Assembly: GCF_025642135.1 (NCBI RefSeq)
Contig: NZ_CP106793.1
Coordinates: 8,276,001 to 8,340,000 of the forward strand
Length of the DNA stretch: 64,000 nt
DNA from: Streptomyces cynarae
GTDB lineage: Bacteria > Actinomycetota > Actinomycetes > Streptomycetales > Streptomycetaceae
Direction: 5' to 3'
In this document: in pieces, positions 1 to 7,692 of the stretch
Layout: each line of letters opens with the position of its first letter
How positions within the stretch are numbered: the first letter of the stretch is position 1
The notes under the pieces: model-generated
What the model was told of the DNA's origin: nothing
The model's database searches: none
What the model saw: the letters and a program-made list of their open reading frames with translations, nothing else
Program-made: the position numbers and the translations under genes

Positions 1-1973
1 GAGGTGAGCAGCATGGTCATGGAGGTGTTGAAGGTGAGGAAGTCGGCGGCCGAGAGCGCACCCTTCGCGGGCCCCGCCAACAGCATGAACAGCAGCAGGG
101 AGCACAGCGGCAGGTACACCGCGCCCAGCACCGTGGTGAGGTTCTTGATCCGGCCGACCTTCTGCTGGAGTTCGCGGCTGCGTGCGAACTCCCGCGCCCA
201 GGCGGCGTAGGCGTAGTTCTCGGCCGCCGCCACCCGCAGCTTGGGCAGGCCGCGCAGGGTCTGGAACGCCTGGTTGTTCAGCTTGTTGCTGAGCTGCACC
301 AGCCGCCGCTGCCAGCGCACCTGCCACAACCCCAACCCGAGGAAGACGGCGGCGATGACGACGAGCATGCCGATGGCGGCCATGGCCATGGGCACGCTGT
401 ACCACAGCAGCAGCCCCAGGTTCATCGCGCCGACCGTCACCGACTGGGCCACCGTGGGGCCGACTCCGGCGAGCAGCCGCCGGATGGCGCTGACCCCCAT
501 CGCGGCGCTCGCCAGCTCGCCCGTGGAGCGCTCGGCGAAGAACTTCGTCGGCAGCCTCAGCAGCCGGTCCCAGACCGCCGGCTGGAGCGTCGCCTCGATC
601 CGCCCCTCGAGGCGCAGGATGGTCAGGTTCTCCAGCAGCATGAAGGCGGCCGCCACCACGCCGGTGACCATGAGGGCGAGGCAGACCTGGACGATCAGCC
701 CTTCCTGCGCCTTCGGCACGTATTCCCCGAGCACCTTGCCGGTGGCGATCGGCACCAGTGCGCCGATCGCGACGGTGACCAGTCCACTGATGAGCAGGTT
801 GACCAGATCGCCGCTCATGCCGCGCATGCTGAACCGCAGCAGCCCGAGCGGACCGAGCCGCTGGTCGGGCAGCGGGCGGTAGAACATCACGGCCCGCGGC
901 GCGAACTCCGCCGCGTTCGCCTTCTCGATCGGTGTCTCGCGTCCCGACGACGGGTGCACGGCGACATAGCCGCCGCGCCGCCACAGCAGCGCCACCGGCG
1001 CGCCGGACAGTGCCCGGTGACCCACCAGCGGGCCGACGTTCTCGTGCCACCAGCGCCCGTCGAGCCGTACCGCCCGGGTGCGTACGCGTGAGGCGACCGC
1101 GATGCGCTCCACCGGGTCCAGGCGGTCGCTCTCGGCGCCGCTCCGCGTGGGTTCGGCGAGGGTGATGCCGGCCGCCTCGGCCACCAGTCTGCAGGCCGCG
1201 TAGGTGGCGTCGGCGTCGGCGGCCGTGGTGCGCCGTTCCGAGGACTTCCCGATGGACGCCAGCAACGTCCGGTCGGCCTGGGCGCGGACCGCCTCGCCCG
1301 CCTTGATACCGGCCGCGGTACGGGTCTCGTGGGTGCGCTCCAGCTGCTCGATCCACCGGTCCAGGGTGGCGAGGAGGCGGTACTGCTGGTCGACCATGCC
1401 CTGCCAGACCGCCGGGTCCATCAGTAGGTCGGCAGCGGCCTCCGCCCCGTACAGGGAGCCGTACTGGACGCTGCCCGGCGGCACCTGCATCCAGAAGACG
1501 TCGTCGTCGGTGATGTCGGCGGCCCGCTCGGTGGCCATCGGCGCCTGGAACAGGATCGACAGGCTCCGGCCGACACCGAGAGCGAGGGCGTACTCCAGGG
1601 GACTCGTCGTCGGCGGCACGTACTGCGGGTTGCCGTACTCGTCGTACGACCAGGTCTGGGTGTCGGCCTGCTGGTACAGCTCGCGCAGCTGGATGCGGCG
1701 CACCACGCAGTCGCGCACCGGCCGGGCGACCAGGGTGTGCTGGGGTCCCGCGACCGGGCCGAGCAGCAGGGAGCCGGGCTCGAGACGGCCCAGGTGGTGC
1801 CAGTGGCCCTGTACCGCCGCATCGACGGCGAACAGGTCCAGCGCGCCGGACGCCACCAGCCACAGCACCTGCGGCCCCTCCAGGTCGAGCCGGCTCAGGC
1901 CCGAGCAGTCGATGGGGGCGCCCATCGCGCCCAGAGCGCCCAGGACGACGTCGCCCTCGTGCACCGCCGTCAT
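1..1973 (-). CDS. NHLM-type bacteriocin export ABC transporter, permease/ATPase subunit (3' end outside window)
   Basis: Inner-membrane half-transporter predicted to export the small peptide encoded at 5106-5321. The start ATG (complement of 1971-1973) lies two bases after the stop of the C39-peptidase exporter, so the two are coupled. About 657 residues are visible. A long soluble N-terminal region of roughly 350 residues has no C39 peptidase; it is followed by hydrophobic segments of an ABC transmembrane domain (Met-Arg-Gly-Met-Ser-Gly-Asp-Leu-Val-Asn near nt 830, then several membrane spans to nt 1). The nucleotide-binding domain must lie left of the window. This arrangement, a second ATPase without peptidase beside a C39 one, matches the NHLM system (TIGR03797-like). 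Family assignment is from memory of the architecture, not a search. Confidence 0.85.
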   Translation of the reverse strand, partial: MTAVHEGDVVLGALGAMGAPIDCSGLSRLDLEGPQVLWLVASGALDLFAVDAAVQGHWHHLGRLEPGSLLLGPVAGPQHTLVARPVRDCVVRRIQLRELYQQADTQTWSYDEYGNPQYVPPTTSPLEYALALGVGRSLSILFQAPMATERAADITDDDVFWMQVPPGSVQYGSLYGAEAAADLLMDPAVWQGMVDQQYRLLATLDRWIEQLERTHETRTAAGIKAGEAVRAQADRTLLASIGKSSERRTTAADADATYAACRLVAEAAGITLAEPTRSGAESDRLDPVERIAVASRVRTRAVRLDGRWWHENVGPLVGHRALSGAPVALLWRRGGYVAVHPSSGRETPIEKANAAEFAPRAVMFYRPLPDQRLGPLGLLRFSMRGMSGDLVNLLISGLVTVAIGALVPIATGKVLGEYVPKAQEGLIVQVCLALMVTGVVAAAFMLLENLTILRLEGRIEATLQPAVWDRLLRLPTKFFAERSTGELASAAMGVSAIRRLLAGVGPTVAQSVTVGAMNLGLLLWYSVPMAMAAIGMLVVIAAVFLGLGLWQVRWQRRLVQLSNKLNNQAFQTLRGLPKLRVAAAENYAYAAWAREFARSRELQQKVGRIKNLTTVLGAVYLPLCSLLLFMLLAGPAKGALSAADFLTFNTSMTMLLT

Positions 1974-1975
1974 CC

Positions 1976-4210
1976 TCACCGCTCCCTGACCAGCTCGGCG
2001 TACGCCCCGCCGGCCGCCACCAGGGCGTCGTGCCGCCCGCGTTCCACGATCGTGCCGTGCTGGAGCACCACGATCTCGTCACTGTCGCGCACCGTGCTCA
2101 GCCGGTGCGCGATCACCACGCAGGCGCAGCCGCGCTTGCGCAGGTTGTCGATCACGGTCTGCTCGGTCTCCGCGTCCAGCGCGCTGGTCACCTCGTCGAG
2201 CACCAGGATGCTGGGGTCGCGCACCAACGCCCGTGCGATCTCCAGACGTTGGCGCTGCCCGCCGGAGAAGTTCCGCCCGTCCTGCTCCACCCGGCTGTGG
2301 ACACCGCCCGGTCGGCGCATCACCACGTCGTACAGGGCCGCGTCCCGCAGGGCGGCGACCACCGCGTCGTCAGGGATCGACGGGTCCCACAGGGCCACGT
2401 TGTCGCGGACCGTGCCCTCGAAGAGGAAGATCTCCTGGTCGACGAAGGAGACCGAGGCGGCGAGCGCGCCGCGCGGAACGTCCTCCAGACGCCGGCCGTC
2501 GATACGGATCTCGCCCTCCCAGGGCGCGTACAGGCCGGCGATCAGCCGGGACACCGTGGACTTGCCGCTGCCCGAGCCACCGACCAGCGCCACCTGCTGG
2601 CCGGGGCCCACAGTCAGGCTGAAGCCGCTCAGCAGCGGCTTGTCGAGCGGGCTGTAGCCGAAGGTGATGTTCTCCAGCTCCACATGGCCGTGCAGCCGAC
2701 GCGTCGACGCGCCGCCGCCGGAGCGGCCGTAGAGCGGGTCGGTCTGGAAGCTTTCCACGTCCTTCAGGCGGGCCACGTCCGCGGCGAAGTCCTGGATGCG
2801 GCCCGCGACCCCGTTCAGGCGCGTCAGCGGCGCGGTGAACCGGGTCACCAGGGCCTGGAAGGCGACCAGCAGACCCACCGAGATATGCCCCTCCACCGCC
2901 CGCAGGCCGCCGATCCACAGGATCAGCGCACTGTTGAGCGTGGCGAGCGTCGGCGCGACCACACCCAGCCAGGCGCTGGGCACACCGAGCCGCTGCTGCT
3001 CCTCCAGGGTCGTGGCGTGCTGGCCCGCCCACTTGCGGAAGTAGCCGTCCTCGCCGCCGGTCGCCTTCATCGTCTCGATCAACTGAAGGCCCGTGTAAGC
3101 GGTGTTGGTCAACCGTGCCGTGTCCGCGCGCAGCTTCGCGGTACGGGTCGCCCGCAGCCTTACGACGACCCGCATCGCCACCACGTTCAGCAGCGCCACC
3201 CCGATGCCGACGAACGTCAGCTGCGGGTCGTAGGTGTACAGCAGCACCGCGTACAGCACCACGACGATCGCGTCGACGCCCGCCGCCGCGAGGTCGCGGG
3301 CCAGGGTCTCGGCGACCGCGTCGTTGGACTGCAGCCGCTGCACCAGGTCGGCGGGGCTGCGCTGAGCGAAGAACGTCACCGGAAGCCGCAGCAGATGCCG
3401 CAGGAAACGCGCGCTGGAGAGCGTGGAGGAGATGATCCGGCCGCGCAGCAGGTTCGCCTGCTGCAACCAGGTCAGCACCACCGTCAGCAGCACACAGGCC
3501 GCCATCGACGCGAACAGCACGCCCAGCAGCGAGGTCTGCCGGCCGATCAGGAACATGTCGATGTACGTACGGCTCAGCGCGGGCAGCGCGGCACCGACCA
3601 CCACCAGGAGCAGGCTCGCGAGGACCGCGGCGGGCAGGGTGCCCGCCGTGCCGCGCAGCCGGGCCGGCATCGCACCCAGGACGCCCGGCCTGCGGCCGCC
3701 CCGGGTGAAGCCCTGGCCTGGCTCCATCACCAGGACGACCCCGGTGAAGCTCGTGTCGAAGTCCTCCATCGGCACGAAACGGCGGCCCTTGCCGGGGTCG
3801 TTGACGTACACGCCCCGGCGGCCGAAACGGCGCCCCATGCCGTCGTAGACGACGTAGTGGTTGAACTCCCAGAACAGGATCGCGGGCGCGTTCACCTCGG
3901 CGAGCGCGGTCGTGTCCATCTGCATGCCCTTGGCCGTCAGACCGTAGCTGCGGGCCGCCTTGAGGAGGTTGCTGGCGCGTGAGCCGTCCCGGGAGACACC
4001 GCAGGCGATGCGCAGCTCCTCCAGCGGGACGTGCCGGCCGTAGTGGCCGAGGACCATCGCCAGGGAGGCGGCGCCGCACTCGACGGCCTCCATCTGAAGC
4101 ACGGTGGGGGTGCGGACGCTCTTCCGCCGGGACGTGGGCACGGTGCGCTTCGGCGGCGCGGCACGGCGCCTGCCCCGAACCGGCGGCAGGGTGTCCTGGG
4201 GAGCGGTCAC
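1976..4210 (-). CDS. NHLM-type bacteriocin exporter with C39 peptidase (peptidase/permease/ATPase)
   Basis: A 744-residue exporter that should both cleave a double-glycine leader and pump out the peptide. The N-terminal C39 cysteine protease has Cys45 in ECGAASLAMV, His118 in NHYVVYDG and Asp138 in VNDPGKG. A transmembrane domain follows (about 180-460), then an ABC ATPase with Walker A GGSGSGKST, signature FSGGQRQR and Walker B ILVLDEVTSALD. The GTG start overlaps the TGA of the HlyD gene in a GTGA, which fixes the start; the longer open frame upstream is antisense noise over the HlyD gene. It matches TIGR03796-type proteins. The adjacent double-glycine peptide is the obvious substrate (inference). 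Confidence 0.93.
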   Translation of the reverse strand: MTAPQDTLPPVRGRRRAAPPKRTVPTSRRKSVRTPTVLQMEAVECGAASLAMVLGHYGRHVPLEELRIACGVSRDGSRASNLLKAARSYGLTAKGMQMDTTALAEVNAPAILFWEFNHYVVYDGMGRRFGRRGVYVNDPGKGRRFVPMEDFDTSFTGVVLVMEPGQGFTRGGRRPGVLGAMPARLRGTAGTLPAAVLASLLLVVVGAALPALSRTYIDMFLIGRQTSLLGVLFASMAACVLLTVVLTWLQQANLLRGRIISSTLSSARFLRHLLRLPVTFFAQRSPADLVQRLQSNDAVAETLARDLAAAGVDAIVVVLYAVLLYTYDPQLTFVGIGVALLNVVAMRVVVRLRATRTAKLRADTARLTNTAYTGLQLIETMKATGGEDGYFRKWAGQHATTLEEQQRLGVPSAWLGVVAPTLATLNSALILWIGGLRAVEGHISVGLLVAFQALVTRFTAPLTRLNGVAGRIQDFAADVARLKDVESFQTDPLYGRSGGGASTRRLHGHVELENITFGYSPLDKPLLSGFSLTVGPGQQVALVGGSGSGKSTVSRLIAGLYAPWEGEIRIDGRRLEDVPRGALAASVSFVDQEIFLFEGTVRDNVALWDPSIPDDAVVAALRDAALYDVVMRRPGGVHSRVEQDGRNFSGGQRQRLEIARALVRDPSILVLDEVTSALDAETEQTVIDNLRKRGCACVVIAHRLSTVRDSDEIVVLQHGTIVERGRHDALVAAGGAYAELVRER

Positions 4211-5013
4211 GGCAGGAGCCAATCGACGGGACGCTGATCGGCCATGCGGATGGAACCCGTGGCCAGGGTCATGGAGGAGAGGGGGAACGGCGGGCCGTCC
4301 GCGGACGACCACTGGTAGCCGCTCTTCGTGCCGGACGACGTGTCGAGCCGTACCAGCACGGCCACCGGGCGGCCCTTCTTGGTGAACTGCTCGCCCAACT
4401 GGTCGTCCCCGAGGAACGCGGCGATCTGCTGGGCCGACTGGGCCGTGCGGTCGACGGACCTCACATGGCCGCGCAGCACGCCGTACTGCTGGGCCGGCAC
4501 CGACTGAACGGTGAGGTCGACGGCGGCGTTCGCGGGAATCGACGCGGCGCTCTCGGCGGGCACGTACACCGTCGCGTACAGCGGGTCCGAGGCGTGCTCG
4601 ACCTTCTCCACCGCGGCGACGTCCGCCCCGGTGCGGATGATCTGGCCGACCGTGGCGGCGAGTTCGGTGATACGGCCCGCGGCGACCGTGCGGACCACCG
4701 ATTCGCCCTGCTCGGTACGGACCTTGATCACGGGCGCGTTCGCGGGCAGCCGCCGGCCCTGCTCGGCGAGGATCGCGGTGACCTGTCCGGCCACCGGGCT
4801 CTGCAGGAGGTAACTGCCCTCCGCGTGCGTGAGGATGGCGGGCGCGCTGACCGTGGAGGCCACCGAGCCCGTGACGGCCCACACCGACGCGGCGGCCATG
4901 GCGACCACCGTCACGGCCAGGACCAGCCAGCCCTGGGGGCGGGCGAAGCGCACCGGGAGATCGAGCTCCTCGGGCGACTGCAGCTTGGCGAGGGCCTGCT
5001 GGCGGAACTGCAC
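4207..5013 (-). CDS. HlyD-family membrane-fusion/adaptor protein of the NHLM export system
   Basis: A 268-residue periplasmic-adaptor-like protein with a short cytoplasmic start, one membrane span at about residues 27-50 (after RFARPQG) and a beta-rich, lipoyl/barrel-sandwich-like extracellular region containing VAGQVTAILAEQGRRL and its mirror copy AAGRITELAATVGQII. Such proteins connect peptidase-containing ABC exporters to the outside; the NHLM version (TIGR03794-like) is short, as here. GTG start with GAGGGA upstream. It is the first exporter gene after the peptide precursor, about 90 bp away, and overlaps the next gene by 4 bp, so all four genes probably form one operon read leftwards. 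Confidence 0.88.
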   Translation of the reverse strand: MQFRQQALAKLQSPEELDLPVRFARPQGWLVLAVTVVAMAAASVWAVTGSVASTVSAPAILTHAEGSYLLQSPVAGQVTAILAEQGRRLPANAPVIKVRTEQGESVVRTVAAGRITELAATVGQIIRTGADVAAVEKVEHASDPLYATVYVPAESAASIPANAAVDLTVQSVPAQQYGVLRGHVRSVDRTAQSAQQIAAFLGDDQLGEQFTKKGRPVAVLVRLDTSSGTKSGYQWSSADGPPFPLSSMTLATGSIRMADQRPVDWLLP

Positions 5014-5105
5014 GGAACTTCCCTCACCTACTCCAGAAGATTCACGGCATCCGAGAGTCCCGGAACCGGGGAGCGGTTCCGGGACTCAGCGGTACGGCGG
5101 TGCGA

Positions 5106-5321
5106 TCAGAGACCGGCGACCAGGTTCGTGACCGGGGCGGCGTTCAGGCCGGTGACACCCTCGACGGTGCCGACGGCCGTGCCGACCAGGCCGGAAACCG
5201 GGGCGATACCGTCCACCAGGCCGGTCGCGGTGCCCACGGCGTTGATCTGCAGGCCACCGGACACGGCGTCGAGCTCGGCGTCCGAGATCTCGGCGGTCTC
5301 AACCTGGGGGGTGGAGTTCAT
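5106..5321 (-). CDS. Double-glycine leader peptide precursor, Cys-free Gly/Val/Ala-rich core
   Basis: A 71-residue peptide. Leader MNSTPQVETAEISDAELDAV ends in SGG at 21-23, the cleavage signal of C39 peptidases, with the acidic D-E-L-D pattern usual in such leaders. The 48-residue core starts LQINAVG and contains no Cys, Lys, Arg, His, Phe, Tyr or Trp; it has six Thr, one Ser and two acidic residues. It is built of two imperfect copies of about 20 residues (AVGTATGLVDGI-APVSGLVG and AVGTVEGVTGLNAAPVTNLV). ATG has AAGGGA nine to fifteen bases upstream. Peptides like this are often auto-labelled type A2 lantipeptide, but lanthionine needs Cys, so that label does not fit. Export by the three following genes is inferred. 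Function unknown: bacteriocin, signal or surface peptide are all possible. Confidence 0.85.
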   Translation of the reverse strand: MNSTPQVETAEISDAELDAVSGGLQINAVGTATGLVDGIAPVSGLVGTAVGTVEGVTGLNAAPVTNLVAGL

Positions 5322-5985
5322 GATGGAACTTCCCTTCGTATGGATATTCACAAGGGGGGAGCGGCCCCTTCTGGGGACAGACGGTCGGCCGCGGCCCGCG
5401 AGCGCCGGGCACCCCGTTGCCGGGACCCCTGGGGTGGCCCCCGCGGTGCAACGGATCAAAGCACGGCGGCGCGCGGCGATTCCAATCAACCACCGCTCTC
5501 ACCTGGGCAATTGACGTTGCGAAGCGCTGATCCGTGCAGGCGTGCGCACCACTTGGCGCCGACTTCTTCACATGCTGCGCGGCATCGTCGCGCACGGCCT
5601 CTTGCCGCCCCGACAAGGAATGGGACAGTCCGGGTTCAATGACGCGGCGCCCGGTGTGGGCCTGTGCAGATCCGTCGTACACGGTGACCCGCTTGCGCAT
5701 TCGATGTGCAGATTCCCTGAAGCCGGGATTCGGGCCGGCGTGACCAACCCAGGGTTACCGGCAGGTAGCTCGCTGTGTCCACGGCCGCCGGACGAGTCGG
5801 TTCTTCTCCCCGGCAGCGCTCGACAGGCACCTTTGCCACCTATTTCACGCTTTCGCATACGCCAACTCAGCCAGTTGCAAAGTCCGTTGAACACCCCACC
5901 GGACACGCGCGTATCAACTGGCATCCAGGCGCCCCAGTCAGCTGCCGGACGGCGGCAACGGACCCCGTCCCCAGGAGGTCGAGAG
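5322..5985. other. 664-bp gene-free divergent region
   Basis: Separates the leftward peptide/exporter operon from the rightward protease gene, so it must hold both promoters. Composition is lower in GC than the genes around it. For the protease, a TTGAAC at about 5888 and a TATCAA 19 bases further are a possible but non-ideal promoter pair. No convincing gene was found: open frames across it have no ribosome site and no coding bias. Confidence 0.5.
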
Positions 5986-7428
5986 TTGAGTCACAAACGC
6001 ATACCCAAGCGCAAGGCCGCGATCGCGGTTGGAAGCGTGGCGGCGCTCGGAGCTGCGGCCCTTCTGCTGCCCAACGCCAACGCGTCCCAGACGGACTCGG
6101 CGTCGGGCGACACGCCGAAGACGTTCAAGGCGGCCGGTGTCTCGCTCGTCGCCAAGCAGCTCGCATCGCAGTTGGGTGACGCCTTCGCGGGCTCCTACTA
6201 CAACGCGGAGAAGCAGCAGGTCGTCGTCAATGTGGTCGGTGACGACAGCAAAGTCGTCGACACCGTCAGAAAAGCGGGCGCGGTCCCCAACCAGGTGCAC
6301 AACAGCACCGCCACGCTCCAGGCCGCCGCCAAGACGCTGCGCACCAAGGCGACGATCCCCGGTACCGCGTGGTCCGTCGACCCCAAGACCAACGAGATCC
6401 AGGTCAGCGCCGACCGCACGGTCACCGGCTCCAAGTGGAACACGCTTGAGTCGACGGTCAAGAGCCTCGGCTCGGGCGTGGCGACCCTCAAGAAGTCGTC
6501 GGGCACCTTCAAGACCTTCGTGTCGGGCGGCGACGCCATCTTCGCGCAGGCGAACGGCGGTGGCGTCCGTTGCTCCCTCGGCTTCAACGTCACCGCCGGC
6601 GACGGCAGCCCGGCCTTCCTGACGGCCGGTCACTGCGGAGTCGCGGCGAAGCAGTGGTCCGACTCCCAGAACGGCCGGCCGATCGCCACCGTCGACCAGG
6701 CCACCTTCCCGGGCAACGGCGACTTCTCCCTCGTCAAGTACGACGACCCGAACACCCAGGCCCCGAGCGAGGTCAACGTCGGCAACGGGCAGACGGTCCA
6801 GATCACCCAGGCCGCGGACGCGGTGGTGGGCCAGCAGGTCTTCCGGATGGGCAGCACCACGGGGCTGCACGACGGGACGGTCACCGGGCTCGACGCCACC
6901 GTCAACTTCCAGAGCGAGACCGACCCGGGCGGCGTCGACACCGTCACCGGGCTCATCCAGACGAACGTCTGCGCCGAGGCCGGTGACAGCGGAGGCTCCC
7001 TGTTCACCCAGGACGGCAGCGCGATCGGCCTGACCTCGGGCGGCAGCGGCGACTGCACCGCCGGCGGCGAGACCTTCTTCCAGCCGGTGACCACGGCGCT
7101 CCAGGCGACGGGCGCGACGCTCGGCGCGGGCGGCGCGGCCGGCGCGGGCGGCGCGGGCGACCAGAGCGGTGCCGGTGCGGGTGCGGGCGACCAGTCGGCG
7201 AGCCCGGGTGGCCAGCAGGGTGCCGGTGACCAGAGCGGTGCGGGTGCCGGTGCCGGTGCCGGTGCCGGTGAGCAGAGCGGTGCCGGTGCGGGTGACCAGA
7301 GCGGTGCCGGTCAGCAGTCGGCGAGCCCCGGTGATCAGTCGGGTGGGGCCGCCGACCAGTCCGGCAACGCCGGCGACCAGTCGGGCAGCGGCGTCGGCGA
7401 CGGCTCCGGACTGGTGTCGAGCCACTGA
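5986..7428 (+). CDS. Secreted S1-family (alpha-lytic/streptogrisin-like) serine protease with Gly/Ala/DQSG-repeat tail
   Basis: A 480-residue pre-pro-protease. TTG start chosen because AGGAGG lies at 5973-5978. Signal peptide about 1-33 (SHKRIPKRK followed by a hydrophobic stretch to NANA), prodomain to about 180, then the catalytic domain with His216 (TAGHC), Asp246 (GNGDFSL) and Ser335 (GDSGGS). From about residue 380 the protein changes to low-complexity repeats of GAGAG, DQSG and SASPG to the C-terminus. Repeat tails of this kind in related enzymes are thought to be linkers or wall/carbohydrate contacts; here the role is unknown. A strong hairpin follows the stop. Neighbours give no clear partner, although the exporter operon is divergent. 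Confidence 0.92.
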   Translation: MSHKRIPKRKAAIAVGSVAALGAAALLLPNANASQTDSASGDTPKTFKAAGVSLVAKQLASQLGDAFAGSYYNAEKQQVVVNVVGDDSKVVDTVRKAGAVPNQVHNSTATLQAAAKTLRTKATIPGTAWSVDPKTNEIQVSADRTVTGSKWNTLESTVKSLGSGVATLKKSSGTFKTFVSGGDAIFAQANGGGVRCSLGFNVTAGDGSPAFLTAGHCGVAAKQWSDSQNGRPIATVDQATFPGNGDFSLVKYDDPNTQAPSEVNVGNGQTVQITQAADAVVGQQVFRMGSTTGLHDGTVTGLDATVNFQSETDPGGVDTVTGLIQTNVCAEAGDSGGSLFTQDGSAIGLTSGGSGDCTAGGETFFQPVTTALQATGATLGAGGAAGAGGAGDQSGAGAGAGDQSASPGGQQGAGDQSGAGAGAGAGAGEQSGAGAGDQSGAGQQSASPGDQSGGAADQSGNAGDQSGSGVGDGSGLVSSH

Positions 7429-7462
7429 CCGGGAAGCGCCAGCGGTTCCCCGGTCGGTGGAA

Positions 7463-7494
7463 CGGTCCGGCCCTCCGGCGGGAGGGCCGGACCG
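7463..7494. terminator. Strong hairpin after the S1 protease
   Basis: Perfect 14-bp stem CGGTCCGGCCCTCC / GGAGGGCCGGACCG with a GGCG loop, 35 bp after the protease stop. No U-run follows, as is usual in Streptomyces. Confidence 0.8.
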
Positions 7495-7692
7495 CTCCGT
7501 TTCCAGGCCCCGGCGGGGCTGCCCGTGCGGTCCGTGGGCGGCCCGTCACCCTGCGCAGCGGGCGTGCCGTTCCCCGCGCCCGCTCTGCCGCGCACCCGCG
7601 AGCCGCCGGTCCGTACGCTCACAGGGGCTGCGCGAGCGCCCGGGACGCGCTCTAATTGCAGAGTGGGCAGTGAGGGCACTGCGGGACGCAGA

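Noticed and set aside
1976..4882. 968-residue version of the C39 exporter
   Set aside because: The extra N-terminal text is antisense-frame noise over the HlyD gene; GTG at 4210 with GTGA overlap is the proper start.
5106..5321. Lanthipeptide precursor
   Set aside because: No Cys in the core, so no lanthionine ring can form, and no LanM/LanB-type gene is visible in the window.
7130..7428. Repeat array, possibly CRISPR-like
   Set aside because: It is in frame inside the protease and codes for Gly/Ala/DQSG repeats; unit length is irregular.
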